Shown here piece by piece: positions 7,199 to 7,492 of a DNA stretch of 7,492 nt. The DNA comes from Sediminibacterium sp. (lineage in GTDB: Bacteria; Bacteroidota; Bacteroidia; Chitinophagales; Chitinophagaceae): positions 1 to 7,492 of the forward strand of contig JAGNTI010000062.1 in the NCBI GenBank assembly GCA_017987615.1, given 5' to 3'. The notes beneath the pieces are model-generated. The model did no database searches. It saw only the letters and a list, made by a program, of their open reading frames with translations, and was not told where the DNA came from. A program made the position numbers and the translations under genes. The first letter of the stretch is position 1; every line of letters starts with the position of its first letter.

Positions 7199-7492
7199 TT
7201 AAAACAAGGTTTGCACCCCATGTTTAATTCTAAATTCATGTTGCAATAACCATTTTTTAACGGCCATTCCACCCGCATAGCCCACTAATGAGCGGTCGGC
7301 ACCAATAACCCTGTGGCAGGGTACGAGTATCATTAATTTATTTTTACCGTTGGCGGATGCAGCTGCTCTAATAACTTTTGGGTCACCTAATTTTTTTGCT
7401 ATATCTGAATAGCTATAAGTGTTGCCATAATTTATTTCAGCAAGTTTGGCCCATACTTTTTCTTGAAACTCGGTTCCGGATTGATGATAGGG
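7199..7492 (-). CDS. ogt: O6-alkylguanine-DNA alkyltransferase, C-terminal part (5' end outside window)
   Basis: On the minus strand an open frame runs from the window edge to a TAA at 7201-7199, giving 97 residues starting PYHQSGTEFQ. This suicide repair protein moves alkyl groups from O6-methylguanine in DNA onto its own cysteine. The active site VPCHRVIG is intact, with acceptor Cys59 (visible numbering). GTEFQEKVW (6-14), SYSDIAKKLG (27-36), the helix-turn-helix region with RAAASANG (42-49; Arg42 matches the arginine finger) and GYAGGMAVKKWLL (71-83) are all family hallmarks. The C-terminus ends normally. The N-terminal part, usually 60-80 residues, is missing because of the window edge and not because the gene is broken. 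A stand-alone Ogt/MGMT is most likely; an Ada-type fusion cannot be excluded without the missing part. Confidence 0.93.
   Translation of the reverse strand, partial: PYHQSGTEFQEKVWAKLAEINYGNTYSYSDIAKKLGDPKVIRAAASANGKNKLMILVPCHRVIGADRSLVGYAGGMAVKKWLLQHEFRIKHGVQTLF

Overview
The window looks like a stretch of ordinary chromosome from a low-GC member of the Bacteroidetes (Bacteroidota), most plausibly a Chitinophagaceae or Sphingobacteriales relative. The reasons are two TonB-dependent outer-membrane receptors, start codons without Shine-Dalgarno sequences in A/T-rich leaders, two perfect copies of the Bacteroidetes -7 promoter motif (TAnnTTTG), a long multi-membrane-segment signal peptidase I, and an E1 beta subunit of pyruvate dehydrogenase encoded apart from its partner subunits. 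The genus cannot be fixed from the sequence alone.

Layout, left to right. Positions 1-1884 hold the C-terminal 627 residues of a TonB-dependent receptor whose start lies outside the window; a clear intrinsic terminator follows at about 1910-1940. A promoter-like TATTTTTG then precedes pdhB (1989-2975, pyruvate dehydrogenase E1 beta). Five bases after its stop begins a second, complete TonB-dependent receptor (2981-5056), so the two are probably cotranscribed. A 126-base gap carries another TATTTTTG, followed by lepB (5183-6688, signal peptidase I) and, 12 bases later, cdd (6701-7186, cytidine deaminase). Converging on cdd from the right, on the minus strand, is the C-terminal part of an O6-alkylguanine-DNA alkyltransferase (ogt, 7199 to beyond 7492). 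No annotated gap exceeds 300 bases.

The genes do not form an obvious shared pathway. They cover outer-membrane uptake (two receptors), central carbon metabolism (pdhB), protein export (lepB), pyrimidine salvage (cdd) and DNA repair (ogt). LepB would process signal peptides like that of the second receptor, but as a housekeeping function rather than a dedicated partnership. I looked for mobile elements, CRISPR-like repeats, tRNA or rRNA genes, toxin-antitoxin pairs and defence genes and saw none. I do not see an undescribed system here; the findings below are modest points of gene order, protein architecture and regulation.
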